A stretch of DNA of 64,000 nucleotides from Aequorivita soesokkakensis (GTDB lineage Bacteria; Bacteroidota; Bacteroidia; Flavobacteriales; Flavobacteriaceae), in contig NZ_LXIE01000034.1 of NCBI RefSeq assembly GCF_001641085.1, forward strand, positions 1 through 64,000, in the 5' to 3' direction. The position numbers were made by a program, and so were the translations under genes. Below are positions 14,507 to 23,199 of this stretch, one piece after another; the stretch's first letter is position 1; every line of letters begins with the position of its first letter. The notes below the pieces were generated by a model. The model did no database searches. It had not been told where the DNA came from and was given only the letters and a program-made list of their open reading frames with translations.

Positions 14507-16960
14507 ATGGCCACTTCAAAAAACAAATTCACATTTAAAATTATTCTCAGCTACCTCGTTTTGGGAGCTTTATCGGTTTTGGTCGGGGCTTTTTTATATT
14601 CTGAATTCAAAAATTTCACTGCCGAATCTACTGAAACAAAAGGCGAAAAAAAATTCATTGAGACCGGAACGCTCATCAATCTGGTTTACGAAACAGATGG
14701 ATTTTCAAGACTTGCGCTCTTAACGGAAAGCGATGAAGATTTTGAAAAATATATGGCCAAAACCGATTCACTTTTCAGAAAAATTGAAGAGATAAAGTCG
14801 CTCACAAATAATGATTTTCAGGTAAAACAACTTGATAGCGTAAAATCTTTGCTCGAAGATAAAAACCGAAATATTGAGCAACTTCGTATCCTACGTTTGA
14901 CTAATAAAAAAGACACTTCGTTGGATGATATTATGAAGGAAGTGCGAAAATTGGAATCTTCCGTCGGTCTGTATTCGGTGGAATCATTGATCAGAAATCC
15001 CTCCAAATTAAGCAATCGGGAAAGAAAAGTTTATCAATCGTATGCAGATTATCTTAACAGGGATGCTACCCGAGATACGGCAACGGTAAAGTCCAAAACC
15101 GTAGATTCTATGCTTGTGGCTTCGCGTTATATTGTTGCCGAAGCGAAAAAGGAAAATTCGAGAATTCGTGAATGCTTGATTCAAAAAGAGAATGAATTGA
15201 TTCGAAACGACCTCAATATTTCTGAACGTTTGCGTGAAATAATTGGCAGTTTTGATCGCGAAATTTCGAAGAACAACAATCTTGAAAAGCAACAGCGTGC
15301 GGAATCTATGGAACGCACAAAGCAGATTTTAAAATTTGCAGGAATTTTAGGTGGAATTGTAGTTTTATTGTTTTCATATTTTATCCTTTCAGACTTTTTT
15401 AGGGCAGAGCGATTTAAGAAGAATTTGGAGGAATCAAAAAATTACGCTGAATCATTGCTAAAAAGTCGCGAACAGCTTATTTCCACTGTAAGTCACGATT
15501 TGAAAACACCATTAAATACCATCAGTGGCTATTCCGAATTATTTGAAAATTCCTCTCTTTCCGAAAAGCAGAAATATTATTTGGCGCAAATCACTTCCAG
15601 CTCGCATTTCATTTCGCATTTGGTGGATGATTTGCTGGATTACTCCAAATTGGAAGCCGGAAAATTGCCGATGGAAAGCATTCCTTTTTCTTTGGAAAAT
15701 ATCATCGTCGACACTGGAAATGCTGTAAAACAACAATATTTTCAAAAACCGATTGAACTTAAAATTTCTATTTCTGAAGCTATAAAAAGCAAGATCTTTG
15801 AAAGTGATCCGTTGCGAATTCGTCAAATAATAAATAATCTTGTTGGTAACGCTTTTAAATTTACAGAAAACGGAAGTGTTGAAATTAAGGTTTCTGAAAT
15901 CGAAAAATTTGACAAAACTTCAAAAATAAAAATCTCAGTAATCGATACTGGAATTGGTATTTCAAAAGAAAAACAAGATGTTATTTTTAACGAATTTACC
16001 CAAGCTGAAACAGATATTGCACACAAATTTGGCGGCAGTGGTTTGGGATTGGCAATTTCAAAAAAACTGACCGAACTTTTAGGTGGAAATTTAAAAGTGA
16101 AAAGTATTTTGGGAGAAGGGAGTTCATTTATTCTTACACTTCCACTTAAAAATTCGGAGCGGGTTTTATCAAATATTTCTTCGGAAAAACAAAATTACTT
16201 TGAAGGTTTATCTGCCGTAATAATTGACGATGACGACGCGATGCGCTCACTTTTAAAAGAGATTTTTGAGCAAATGAATATTGATTCGAAAGCATTCAGC
16301 AGTTTTATAAACTTTAAAAACTTCGATTTGAATTTCGATTTCGATTTTGTTTTAACCGACATACAAATGCCAAAAACAGATGGTTTTTTGGTTCTAAAAA
16401 ATTTGAAAAACGGCGAAATAAATTCCTATAAAAACCAGCCCGTAATAGCAATGACGGGAAGTAGGGAGTACAGCCGCGATTTCTACCTCAACAAAGGGTT
16501 TTCCGAAATGCTTCCAAAACCTTTTTCAAAACATGAACTTGTTACGGTTTTGGAGCGCATTTTTCCAAACCGCAGGAATTTTTCAGGAGAAAATAATACG
16601 GATGAAATCTTCAAATCAAATTCCACAGCCAACGAAAAATTTGATCTTTCCCTTTTAAAATCCTTTTTAAATACGCCCGAAGCCTTGGAAGAAGTGCTGG
16701 AGGTTTTCAACACACAAACCGAAAAAGATTTGCAACAAATAAAAAATTCAATTGCCGAAAAGGATATAAATACAATAACCGAAATCGCCCACAGAATGTT
16801 GACGATGTTCCGCCAATTAAAGGCGAAAGAAGTTATTCCTATCCTTGAAAAAATGGAGGATTACACTGCCGAAATAGTTGAACCTTTGGAAATGAAGATG
16901 GATTTTGAGAAGCTTATTTTGAACATTCGAGATTTACAAAATGCTCTTTCAATCCGATAA
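14507..16960 (+). CDS. Hybrid sensor histidine kinase with receiver and HPt domains
   Basis: An 817-residue hybrid kinase. Membrane helices at about 10-28 and 275-297 flank a helical extracytoplasmic sensor. The dimerisation box SHDLKTPLNTISGYS has phospho-acceptor His330; the ATPase has NLVGNAFKFTENG, DTGIGI and GGSGLGLAI. A receiver follows, with the acidic cluster IIDDDD near 565 and acceptor Asp618 in LTDIQMPK. The end is a histidine phosphotransfer module with His762 in EIAHRMLTMFRQL. Phosphate therefore can run His-Asp-His within one chain and then to a separate regulator. The convergent sigma-54 regulator, 2 bases from its stop, is the obvious candidate. Confidence 0.93.
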   Translation: MATSKNKFTFKIILSYLVLGALSVLVGAFLYSEFKNFTAESTETKGEKKFIETGTLINLVYETDGFSRLALLTESDEDFEKYMAKTDSLFRKIEEIKSLTNNDFQVKQLDSVKSLLEDKNRNIEQLRILRLTNKKDTSLDDIMKEVRKLESSVGLYSVESLIRNPSKLSNRERKVYQSYADYLNRDATRDTATVKSKTVDSMLVASRYIVAEAKKENSRIRECLIQKENELIRNDLNISERLREIIGSFDREISKNNNLEKQQRAESMERTKQILKFAGILGGIVVLLFSYFILSDFFRAERFKKNLEESKNYAESLLKSREQLISTVSHDLKTPLNTISGYSELFENSSLSEKQKYYLAQITSSSHFISHLVDDLLDYSKLEAGKLPMESIPFSLENIIVDTGNAVKQQYFQKPIELKISISEAIKSKIFESDPLRIRQIINNLVGNAFKFTENGSVEIKVSEIEKFDKTSKIKISVIDTGIGISKEKQDVIFNEFTQAETDIAHKFGGSGLGLAISKKLTELLGGNLKVKSILGEGSSFILTLPLKNSERVLSNISSEKQNYFEGLSAVIIDDDDAMRSLLKEIFEQMNIDSKAFSSFINFKNFDLNFDFDFVLTDIQMPKTDGFLVLKNLKNGEINSYKNQPVIAMTGSREYSRDFYLNKGFSEMLPKPFSKHELVTVLERIFPNRRNFSGENNTDEIFKSNSTANEKFDLSLLKSFLNTPEALEEVLEVFNTQTEKDLQQIKNSIAEKDINTITEIAHRMLTMFRQLKAKEVIPILEKMEDYTAEIVEPLEMKMDFEKLILNIRDLQNALSIR

Positions 16961-16962
16961 TT

Positions 16963-18324
16963 TTACAATTCTATTTGATAATGCTCCAGTTTGTTATAAA
17001 GCGTTTTTCGGGTAATGTTCAGCAGTTTTGCGGCTTTGGTTTTATTGAAATCCGCTTCTTTTAAAGCGTTCAAAATAAGTTGTTTTTCGTTGCTTTCTTT
17101 CGAAAAATCAACGGTTTCCTTTTTCGTATTTGCAGAAAAAAGAACTTCCCGCGGAATAACTTCCAACGGAATCAAATGTGAATTGGTCAACAAAACGGAA
17201 CGCTTGATTACGTTTTTCAATTCGCGCAAATTGCCCGGCCAAGCGTAGTTTTTAAAGGCTTCTTCCACTTCTTTCGAAAGTCCGATTACTTCCTTTCCCA
17301 AAGATTTGTTCGCTTCGTTTAAAAAATATTCAATAAACAGAAAAAGATCCTCTTTCCGTTCGTGCAGCGATGGAATGTGGATTGAAAATTCATTCAACCG
17401 ATGATATAAATCCTCGCGGAATTTTCCCTCGGAAACGGCTTTCAGCAAGTCTTCATTCGTTGCGGAAAGTATCCGTACATCCACGTCAATTTCGGTATTG
17501 CTGCCCACGGGTTTTATGCGGCGTTCCTGCAAAGCACGCAGGAGTTGAATTTGATTTTCATAGGAAAGATTCCCAACTTCATCCAAAAAAAGGGTGCCGC
17601 CGTCTGCCGCTTCAAAATGGCCTTTTTTGTCGTTCACCGCGCCCGTAAAACTTCCCTTTACGTGGCCGAAAAATTCGCTCGCGGCAATCTCTTTCGGAAT
17701 AGCGCCGCAATCTACTGCGACAAAATTTTTATCCTTTCGGGAACTATAATTGTGGATTGCCTTTGCGGCAACTTCCTTTCCAGTTCCGCTTTCACCTTGA
17801 ATAAGAACGCACATATCCGTTGGCCCGACGAGTTTTAAATATTCGTTGAATTTTTTAGAGGCTTCGCTGATGCCGATGACAAATTTGGAATTTTCAGAAG
17901 TTGGTTGGGAAGCAGGCTGTTTCGGCTCAACAGTTTCTGAAATATGTTCTTCCGAAGATTCCGTATTTTGAGAATCCGCTTCAATAATCATCAACAATTC
18001 CTCTGGCCGGAACGGTTTCGAAATATAATCCAAAGCGCCTTTTTTGATGGCTTTCACCGCAGTATCAACTTCGGCATAGCCTGTCATTAAAATCACTTTT
18101 GTTTTCGGGGAAGTTTTTTGTGAAAATTCAAGCAAGTCAAGACCCGAATCGTCCGGCAGCTTTAAATCCGTAATCAGCAAATCAAAATTGCTTTCAGAAA
18201 TGGTTTTTCGCGCCTTTTCGCCTGAAAGCGAAACAGTGACATTAAAACCTCTTCGTTCCAAAAAAGAGGTAAGCATTTTTCCAAAAGCTACATCGTCTTC
18301 AACTATATGTATTTGTTGCGCCAT
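16963..18324 (-). CDS. Sigma-54-dependent response regulator (NtrC type)
   Basis: A 453-residue regulator. The receiver (1-115) has acceptor Asp53 in LLITDLKLP. The central AAA+ domain has Walker A GESGTGKE, a GSFTGA loop in place of the usual GAFTGA, Walker B GGTLFLDEV, and the R-finger region. The C-terminal Fis-type helix-turn-helix is at about 425-453 (NKTKAAKLLNITRKTLYNKL). The ATG at 18324 begins MAQQIHIVEDD; a longer reading to 18369 adds 15 residues with no homology to receivers. It faces the hybrid kinase tail to tail. Confidence 0.93.
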   Translation of the reverse strand: MAQQIHIVEDDVAFGKMLTSFLERRGFNVTVSLSGEKARKTISESNFDLLITDLKLPDDSGLDLLEFSQKTSPKTKVILMTGYAEVDTAVKAIKKGALDYISKPFRPEELLMIIEADSQNTESSEEHISETVEPKQPASQPTSENSKFVIGISEASKKFNEYLKLVGPTDMCVLIQGESGTGKEVAAKAIHNYSSRKDKNFVAVDCGAIPKEIAASEFFGHVKGSFTGAVNDKKGHFEAADGGTLFLDEVGNLSYENQIQLLRALQERRIKPVGSNTEIDVDVRILSATNEDLLKAVSEGKFREDLYHRLNEFSIHIPSLHERKEDLFLFIEYFLNEANKSLGKEVIGLSKEVEEAFKNYAWPGNLRELKNVIKRSVLLTNSHLIPLEVIPREVLFSANTKKETVDFSKESNEKQLILNALKEADFNKTKAAKLLNITRKTLYNKLEHYQIEL

Positions 18325-18383
18325 TACGTTTTCTGAGAACGTAAAAATAGTGAGTATATGGCTGGGCAAACTTTAAATTTATC

Positions 18384-18416
18384 ATAAAAAAAGGCGCCCA
18401 TTTTATGGACGCCTTT
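18384..18416 (-). terminator. Intrinsic terminator of the PepSY-like gene
   Basis: A strong stem AAAGGCG / CGCCTTT with an inner CCAT/ATGG extension and a T run on the minus-strand side. It sits about 33 bases past the stop of the minus-strand gene at 18449. Confidence 0.85.
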
Positions 18417-18448
18417 CCCAGAAGTATTGAATCTAAAATACCTGCAGC

Positions 18449-18859
18449 TTACTGCTTCTTCATATCGTTTTTAATCCACTCACCTTTTGCGTTAGCATAA
18501 ACCGTTGCAGCTTTTTTATCTGCAGTGGCAAGGTCAAGTTTATATTCTCCATTGGCATTCACATAAGCCTTAGAAATAGTGGCACCGCTAAAGTCTTTAG
18601 CTACGGCGTCTTTAACGGTTTGTGGTACCTCAGAAGCTTTTACTTCTTTAAAATCTTGTACGGGGGCTGCAATCACAGCTGTTTCGGCATCAACTACATC
18701 AGCAGTTTCAGCATCTTGCGCAGCTTCAATTCTGCTTTCCAATTGGGCTTCAACGGCAGTTTGTTTTTGCTCATTCATTGCAGTGGGCTCTTTATCTTGT
18801 GCGGTTGCTGCGGTTAAACCTCCTAATACGATTGCTGTACTTAAAATTAACTTTTTCAT
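18449..18859 (-). CDS. Secreted PepSY-like protein
   Basis: A 136-residue exported protein. A signal peptide with an Ala-rich cleavage region (LTAATAQDK, cleavage near residue 20) is followed by an acidic Ala/Glu-rich segment (30-68) and a C-terminal domain at about 75-132 of the PepSY-like type (VPQTVKDAVAKDFSGATI, EYKLDLATADKKAATVYANAKGEW). Such domains are small secreted folds in Bacteroidota; their function is not settled. It has its own promoter region of 215 bases upstream and its own terminator. Confidence 0.75.
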   Translation of the reverse strand: MKKLILSTAIVLGGLTAATAQDKEPTAMNEQKQTAVEAQLESRIEAAQDAETADVVDAETAVIAAPVQDFKEVKASEVPQTVKDAVAKDFSGATISKAYVNANGEYKLDLATADKKAATVYANAKGEWIKNDMKKQ

Positions 18860-19074
18860 TTGTTTTTGTTTTTAATAATTATTTATTCGTTTCTCTAAGT
18901 TTGTTTGTTGTCTTGTATATAGAAAAAGTAGTGCCATAGAAAATATGGAACAGAAAAAACCATTAAATAACTGCAAAACAGTTATTTAAAGATTATTCAA
19001 TTGTTTTGAATTTTAAGAAAAGTGTATAATGGAAAGAACAGTTGTATAAAAATTACACAGTTTTTGTGTAAACA

Positions 19075-19479
19075 CTATTCAATTTTTGGTGGTTTGCGGT
19101 TGGATTTTTTAAAGGCATTTTCCTTTTTGGATTTTAAACGTCTTTCAATCGCTCCTTTTGAAGGTTTTGTTTTCTTTCGCGGTTTTGCGACTTTAAGGTT
19201 TTTCTGAAGCAATTCAACAAGCCTTTCAATAACGATGGCCTTGTTGCGGTGCTGGCTTCGGGTTTCGCCGCATTGAAGAACTATTATTCCTTCGGAAGAA
19301 ATTTTTGTGGAAAGTTTTGTTCGAAGACGTTCCTTTTCAATTTCTGAAAGTGCTCCGGAATTTTCTAAACTAAATGAAACCTCAATTTTTGAAGCCGTTT
19401 TGTTCACATGCTGTCCGCCTGGCCCGCTGCTGCGGATGGCTTTAAAGGAAAGTTCAGAAATTAAAACTTCGGCATTCAT
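19075..19479 (-). CDS. arfB: Alternative ribosome-rescue factor ArfB (YaeJ type)
   Basis: A 134-residue peptidyl-tRNA hydrolase. The catalytic GGQ lies at 21-23 in SSGPGGQHVNKTAS, and the C-terminal tail (about 95-134) is strongly basic (KKTKPSKGAIERRLKSKK), as required to enter the empty mRNA channel of stalled ribosomes. It lacks the codon-recognition domains of release factors, which separates it from PrfA and PrfB. The ATG at 19479 overlaps the stop of the upstream DUF4301 gene by four bases, implying coupled translation. A longer reading to 19590 adds a tail read from the DUF4301 coding sequence and is rejected. Confidence 0.9.
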   Translation of the reverse strand: MNAEVLISELSFKAIRSSGPGGQHVNKTASKIEVSFSLENSGALSEIEKERLRTKLSTKISSEGIIVLQCGETRSQHRNKAIVIERLVELLQKNLKVAKPRKKTKPSKGAIERRLKSKKENAFKKSNRKPPKIE

Positions 19480-21002
19480 TGCGGTTGGTGTTCTGTATTC
19501 AAAAGGTCGTTCACCGTTTTCACAGGATTGAAAGTGATCAGCGGCACTTCTACAAAAACCGTGTTCCAGTTTGCCATCGCGCCATTCCAAAGTCCCGGAA
19601 GTTCCAATGCTTTTATAGGTTTTCCATAATATGATTTATGTGAAATAAAACCTGTATCGGGATCTGAAAATTTCAGCAAATCATACTTTTTTCCTTTATA
19701 ATTACGCAGTCCGCAAACCAAATCCACGGGATTAAAATGCGTTGCCTTTTCAACCAAAACCTTTTGTTGCGTATTGTTTTTATCGATTTGGGACATTTCC
19801 ACAATTTGATAGGAAAGGTTTCCGTTTTTGTCTTTTATAAGAAATGGGCCGCCGCCGGGAGCGCCCGTATTTTCAACAACGCCACAAACGCGGATGGGCC
19901 GTTCCAGAATTTTCAAAATTGCTTCCTTATATATAGGAGTGTTTTTTATGAAAAGTTCTTCGGAAATAAATTCGGAAGCGTTTTTCAAAACTTCTTCGGA
20001 AGGATTTGCAGCGTGAAGTTTTTCCACAAAACCAAAGATTTTTTGCTGTAGCGATAGCAATTTCCCGGCTAGCACTTTTTTCTGAAAAGCGATGGTTTCC
20101 ACATAATTTTGGGAAACCACGTTGTCAATATTTTTTATGAAAACGATGTCGGCATCCACTTCATTCAAATTTTCCAAAAGCGCGCCGTGCCCGGACGGAC
20201 GGAAAACCAAATCGTCGTTTTCATCTAAAAAAGCTTTGTTTTCAGTATTTGCGGCAACTGTATCAGTTTCCTTTTTCTGAAAGGAATAGGAAATATTGAA
20301 TCTCACGCCTGTTTTATTTTCAACGGTTTCCTGAATTTCCTCATATCTTTTTTTGAACTTTTCCTCGTGTTCCGCGGAAACCGTAAAATGTAAATTGGCT
20401 ATGCCGTTCGAGCTTGCATAAAAAGCTGCTTCGTACAATTGCTCGCCAAAAGCGGTAACATAATCTTCATCGTATTTGTGGAAAGGAACGAGGCCTTTGG
20501 GCGTGTTGCTGAAATTGAGACCGTTTTCTTCCAGCATTTCCTTTACGAAGAAATAGTAGCGTTTTCCTTTTTCGAAATTTTCAAAATCGGGAAATTTCGC
20601 TTCCAATTTCTCTTTCACCAAAGAAGAAAAAGCAAAATTTTCAATTGATTCAAAAAAGATTTTCAAATTTCTATTCTCTTGCTTTTGAAGAAACACATCG
20701 ATGTCTTCATTATTAAAATCATAACTCTCCAAAAACTGATGCAAAAACTTAAACATTCGCGTCGCCGCACCCGAAGCTGGCACAAATTTCAGCAAATCAA
20801 GTCTGTCTTTTTCAGCTTCAAAAAGCGCTGCAAAATGGCGTTGTTCCGTTTCTGAAAATACCACAATGCCATTATCCGCCGAAGCTGGTTCAACTACATT
20901 TGCGAACGGGATTCCTTCCTTAAAAATTTCAAGTTGGCGTGCTACTTTAGCTTCGGAAAGCCCGTGATTCTTTATTTGTTGTAAGTTTTTATCAGTAAAC
21001 AT
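19476..21002 (-). CDS. DUF4301 family protein, nucleotidyltransferase-like motifs
   Basis: A 508-residue protein of family DUF4301. Two stretches look like a sugar-nucleotide pyrophosphorylase: FVPASGAATRMFKFL near 95-110, in the position of the signature nucleotide-binding loop, and FRPSGHGALLENLNEVD near 270-287. Function has not been established to my knowledge; UTP-dependent nucleotidyl transfer is an inference from those motifs. It lies one base after the NadR-like kinase gene and overlaps arfB, so it belongs to the run 22416 to 19075. Confidence 0.75.
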   Translation of the reverse strand: MFTDKNLQQIKNHGLSEAKVARQLEIFKEGIPFANVVEPASADNGIVVFSETEQRHFAALFEAEKDRLDLLKFVPASGAATRMFKFLHQFLESYDFNNEDIDVFLQKQENRNLKIFFESIENFAFSSLVKEKLEAKFPDFENFEKGKRYYFFVKEMLEENGLNFSNTPKGLVPFHKYDEDYVTAFGEQLYEAAFYASSNGIANLHFTVSAEHEEKFKKRYEEIQETVENKTGVRFNISYSFQKKETDTVAANTENKAFLDENDDLVFRPSGHGALLENLNEVDADIVFIKNIDNVVSQNYVETIAFQKKVLAGKLLSLQQKIFGFVEKLHAANPSEEVLKNASEFISEELFIKNTPIYKEAILKILERPIRVCGVVENTGAPGGGPFLIKDKNGNLSYQIVEMSQIDKNNTQQKVLVEKATHFNPVDLVCGLRNYKGKKYDLLKFSDPDTGFISHKSYYGKPIKALELPGLWNGAMANWNTVFVEVPLITFNPVKTVNDLLNTEHQPQ

Positions 21003-21003
21003 T

Positions 21004-21579
21004 TTATTTCTTCTTCAGCAATTCGTCAATAATTTTGACAGCGTTTTCAAATCTTTCTTCTTTGTCTCCCTTTAAAATTTTATATGGGAAATTTTGTTCT
21101 TTCAATTCGGCCTCGAAAATACGAAACATTTCTTCGCGGTTGTTTGGACGGTCGCGCAAAATATCCGGCTCCCAAGGCGTGTCAACATAGGTCAAAAGGT
21201 AGATGCTGTAATTGTCTTTGGTTGCTTCGGTTTTTATTTCCGAAGGACAAAATCCATCGTAATAATATTCGGAATAGACTTTTAGTTCGAGCAGATTCGT
21301 ATCGCAAATCAGCAGATTTTGAGCCTTTTGCGAAGCATCCTTTTCAAGTTGCAATTGCCCTTTTGCAATGGGAATTAAATCTTCCTTTTCAACCAATTTC
21401 TTTTCGGAATCCCACTTTTTTTGAAGGTATTCCCGCATATATTCGGGAACCCAAAGCGTTTTGTAGTGTTCCGCCAACTGTTTTGCCAAAGTAGTTTTTC
21501 CCGTAGATTCGGGGCCGTATAATACTACTTTTATCAATTCAGTAGGCTGGTTTCGGGTATGTTCAAATTTTTCTTCCAA
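21004..21579 (-). CDS. P-loop kinase resembling the NadR ribosylnicotinamide kinase domain
   Basis: A 191-residue P-loop protein. Walker A is GPESTGKTTLAKQL at about 23-36, followed by an EYMREYL segment (about 48-54), ICDTNLLELKVYSEYYY near 95-110, a TYVDTPWEPDILRDRP lid region near 138-153, and a basic C terminus. This matches the kinase half of NadR, which phosphorylates nicotinamide riboside; the NMN adenylyltransferase half is absent. Its gene overlaps the PnuC-type transporter by 46 bases. The neighbouring thiamine-binding protein raises the alternative that it phosphorylates thiamine. Substrate unresolved. Confidence 0.8.
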   Translation of the reverse strand: MEEKFEHTRNQPTELIKVVLYGPESTGKTTLAKQLAEHYKTLWVPEYMREYLQKKWDSEKKLVEKEDLIPIAKGQLQLEKDASQKAQNLLICDTNLLELKVYSEYYYDGFCPSEIKTEATKDNYSIYLLTYVDTPWEPDILRDRPNNREEMFRIFEAELKEQNFPYKILKGDKEERFENAVKIIDELLKKK

Positions 21580-22172
21580 GCGCGGTATCCGTAAATGGCA
21601 ATAATAGTAAATAATAGGTATTGGAACGAAGTAAACACGAGCCCTTTATAAAGGTATAGTGGCACGGAAATTAGGTCGCCAATAATCCAATAGATCCAGT
21701 TTTCGAGTTTCTTTTTCGCCATAAGCCACATTCCTACGAAGAAAATTGCGGTCGTAATCGTGTCAACATAGGCTGTCCAACTGTTCCATTTGTCGAAAAA
21801 TTCATAGACTGCAAAAACGAAAATAAGCGTTGCGATAAAAATGTAAACAGACTGTTTGTTTTCGGTTTTTGTGGCTTTTGTGATGGGCGTATAATGGGTC
21901 GCATCCACTTTTCGGGTCCAAATATACCAGCCGTAAATGCTCATTGCGAAGTAATAGGCGTTTATCATCATATCGCCCAAAAGCCCATAAACAGCCAAAA
22001 TATAAACGAAAATAGCCGTGCTGATAATCCCCGTGGGATATACGAGAATATTATCCTGCTTGCTGAACCACACGCTCAAAAAGCCAAAGAAAACGCCGAT
22101 GAGTTCCAGCACTATTAAATGTGTGGGAACTTCAGCGTATTGCGCAAAAAACCAATCAAAAATGGGGCTCAT
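21534..22172 (-). CDS. PnuC/PnuT-family vitamin transporter
   Basis: A 212-residue integral membrane protein with seven likely helices. The family motif around ENWIYWIIGDLISVPLYLYKG (about 163-183, the NWxxWxxxD substrate motif) identifies PnuC-type facilitators, which move nicotinamide riboside (PnuC), riboflavin (PnuX) or thiamine (PnuT) and rely on a cytoplasmic kinase for trapping. The gene overlaps the thiamine-binding-like gene upstream by 17 bases and the kinase downstream by 46. Context favours thiamine, family default favours nicotinamide riboside. Confidence 0.88.
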   Translation of the reverse strand: MSPIFDWFFAQYAEVPTHLIVLELIGVFFGFLSVWFSKQDNILVYPTGIISTAIFVYILAVYGLLGDMMINAYYFAMSIYGWYIWTRKVDATHYTPITKATKTENKQSVYIFIATLIFVFAVYEFFDKWNSWTAYVDTITTAIFFVGMWLMAKKKLENWIYWIIGDLISVPLYLYKGLVFTSFQYLLFTIIAIYGYRAWKKNLNIPETSLLN

Positions 22173-22416
22173 AGTCGCTGCGGTCTGATTTTACTATTTT
22201 GATGTAAAGCAAACCTCTTTCCACAGCTTCCAATGCAACTTTCATTTCTTTTTGAAGAAGGTTCATCACCGCATCATAATCGCCGTAAACCTGTGTGCTT
22301 AGGGGATTTTCCAATACTGTAAGGCCAGAATTTCGAAGGCTTTTTATAAAATTGATTATTGCGGGTTCGTAATCGTCCTGTAAAGGCGTGAGGGTTAATT
22401 CTACTGAAATTTTCAT
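22156..22416 (-). CDS. Thiamine-binding-like protein (MTH1187/YkoF type)
   Basis: An 86-residue soluble protein with the beta-alpha-beta-beta-alpha-beta pattern and end-to-end sequence character of the MTH1187/thiamine-binding family: MKISVELTLTPL, then IINFIKSLRNSGLTVLEN, then STQVYGDYDAVMNLLQKEM, then LLYIKIVKSD. Related YkoF binds thiamine and its pyrimidine part. It overlaps the PnuC gene and so heads the cassette. No TPP aptamer is visible in the 88 bases upstream. Assigned by pattern; ligand binding is not proven by sequence. Confidence 0.7.
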   Translation of the reverse strand: MKISVELTLTPLQDDYEPAIINFIKSLRNSGLTVLENPLSTQVYGDYDAVMNLLQKEMKVALEAVERGLLYIKIVKSDRSDYEPHF

Positions 22417-22503
22417 TTTTTCATTTTTTTCAAAACTACGATTTTAAAAAGTTTTCATTCGCAGTTTGCAGTTTTTGGAATCTGGTTTTTTAAGATTTGG
22501 AAT

Positions 22504-23196
22504 TTACTCAAACGCCGTTCCCATCACAACCATATCCGCTCCAGCTTCGTAAGCGGTATTTTTTTGTGCTTCGGTTTTTATTCCGCCGCCAACAATTAAA
22601 GGGATGTTGATTGCTTTTTTTACTTCGGAAATGATTTCGGGTTTTACGGGAAATTTAGCGCCGCTGCCCGCTTCCAAATAAATCAATTTTGCGCCCATAA
22701 ATTGGCCTGCTAACGCCGTGTGTACAATGTTTTCAATATTTTCCTGCGGAAGCGGTTCGGTATTCGTCACTTTTGAAACTGCCGAGTCGTTACCGCCGTC
22801 GATCAAAATATAGCCCGTGGAAATAATTTCCAAAGGACTATTTTTCAATTTTGAAATGGACTTTATCTGCTGGCCCACCAAATATTCCGCATTCCGCCCA
22901 GAAAGTAATGTTAAAAACAATAGTGCATCTGCAAGTGGAGTAATCTGCGAATGGTCGCCCGGAAATAGAAAGATTGGCAATTGTGTTTCGGCTTTCAACG
23001 CTTTTACGGTTGCTTCGGTTTCGCCATTGGCAACGGTACTTCCTCCCACAAAAAGGTGAGTGGTTTTCTTCGGAAGTTTTTTCAGAAATGATTTTGTTTC
23101 AGAACTATTGAACTTATCGGGATCAATCAAAATGGCGAGTTGCTTTTCTTTTTCGTCAATTCGTTTCAGAAAAGATTTGTAAAAAATTCCTTCCAT
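22504..23196 (-). CDS. pcrB: Geranylgeranylglyceryl/heptaprenylglyceryl phosphate synthase (PcrB)
   Basis: A 230-residue TIM-barrel prenyltransferase. It has LAILIDPDKF near the N terminus, VGGSTVANG and LFPGDHSQ in the middle, YLEAGSGAKFPV for the phosphate, and the C-terminal IPLIVGGGIKTEAQ and GADMVVMGT signature. The family joins sn-glycerol-1-phosphate to a polyprenyl diphosphate. Bacteroidota members make an ether-lipid precursor whose fate is not well known. It is followed 3 bases upstream on the strand by the phosphopantetheinyl transferase gene, forming a pair. Confidence 0.93.
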   Translation of the reverse strand: MEGIFYKSFLKRIDEKEKQLAILIDPDKFNSSETKSFLKKLPKKTTHLFVGGSTVANGETEATVKALKAETQLPIFLFPGDHSQITPLADALLFLTLLSGRNAEYLVGQQIKSISKLKNSPLEIISTGYILIDGGNDSAVSKVTNTEPLPQENIENIVHTALAGQFMGAKLIYLEAGSGAKFPVKPEIISEVKKAINIPLIVGGGIKTEAQKNTAYEAGADMVVMGTAFE

Positions 23197-23199
23197 CTA

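Noticed and set aside
19479..19590. Longer N terminus for arfB
   Set aside because: The added residues are read from the DUF4301 coding sequence in another frame; the ATG overlap at 19476-19479 is a typical coupled start.
21004..21579. Full NadR assignment
   Set aside because: The NMN adenylyltransferase and helix-turn-helix parts are missing; only the kinase-like part is present.
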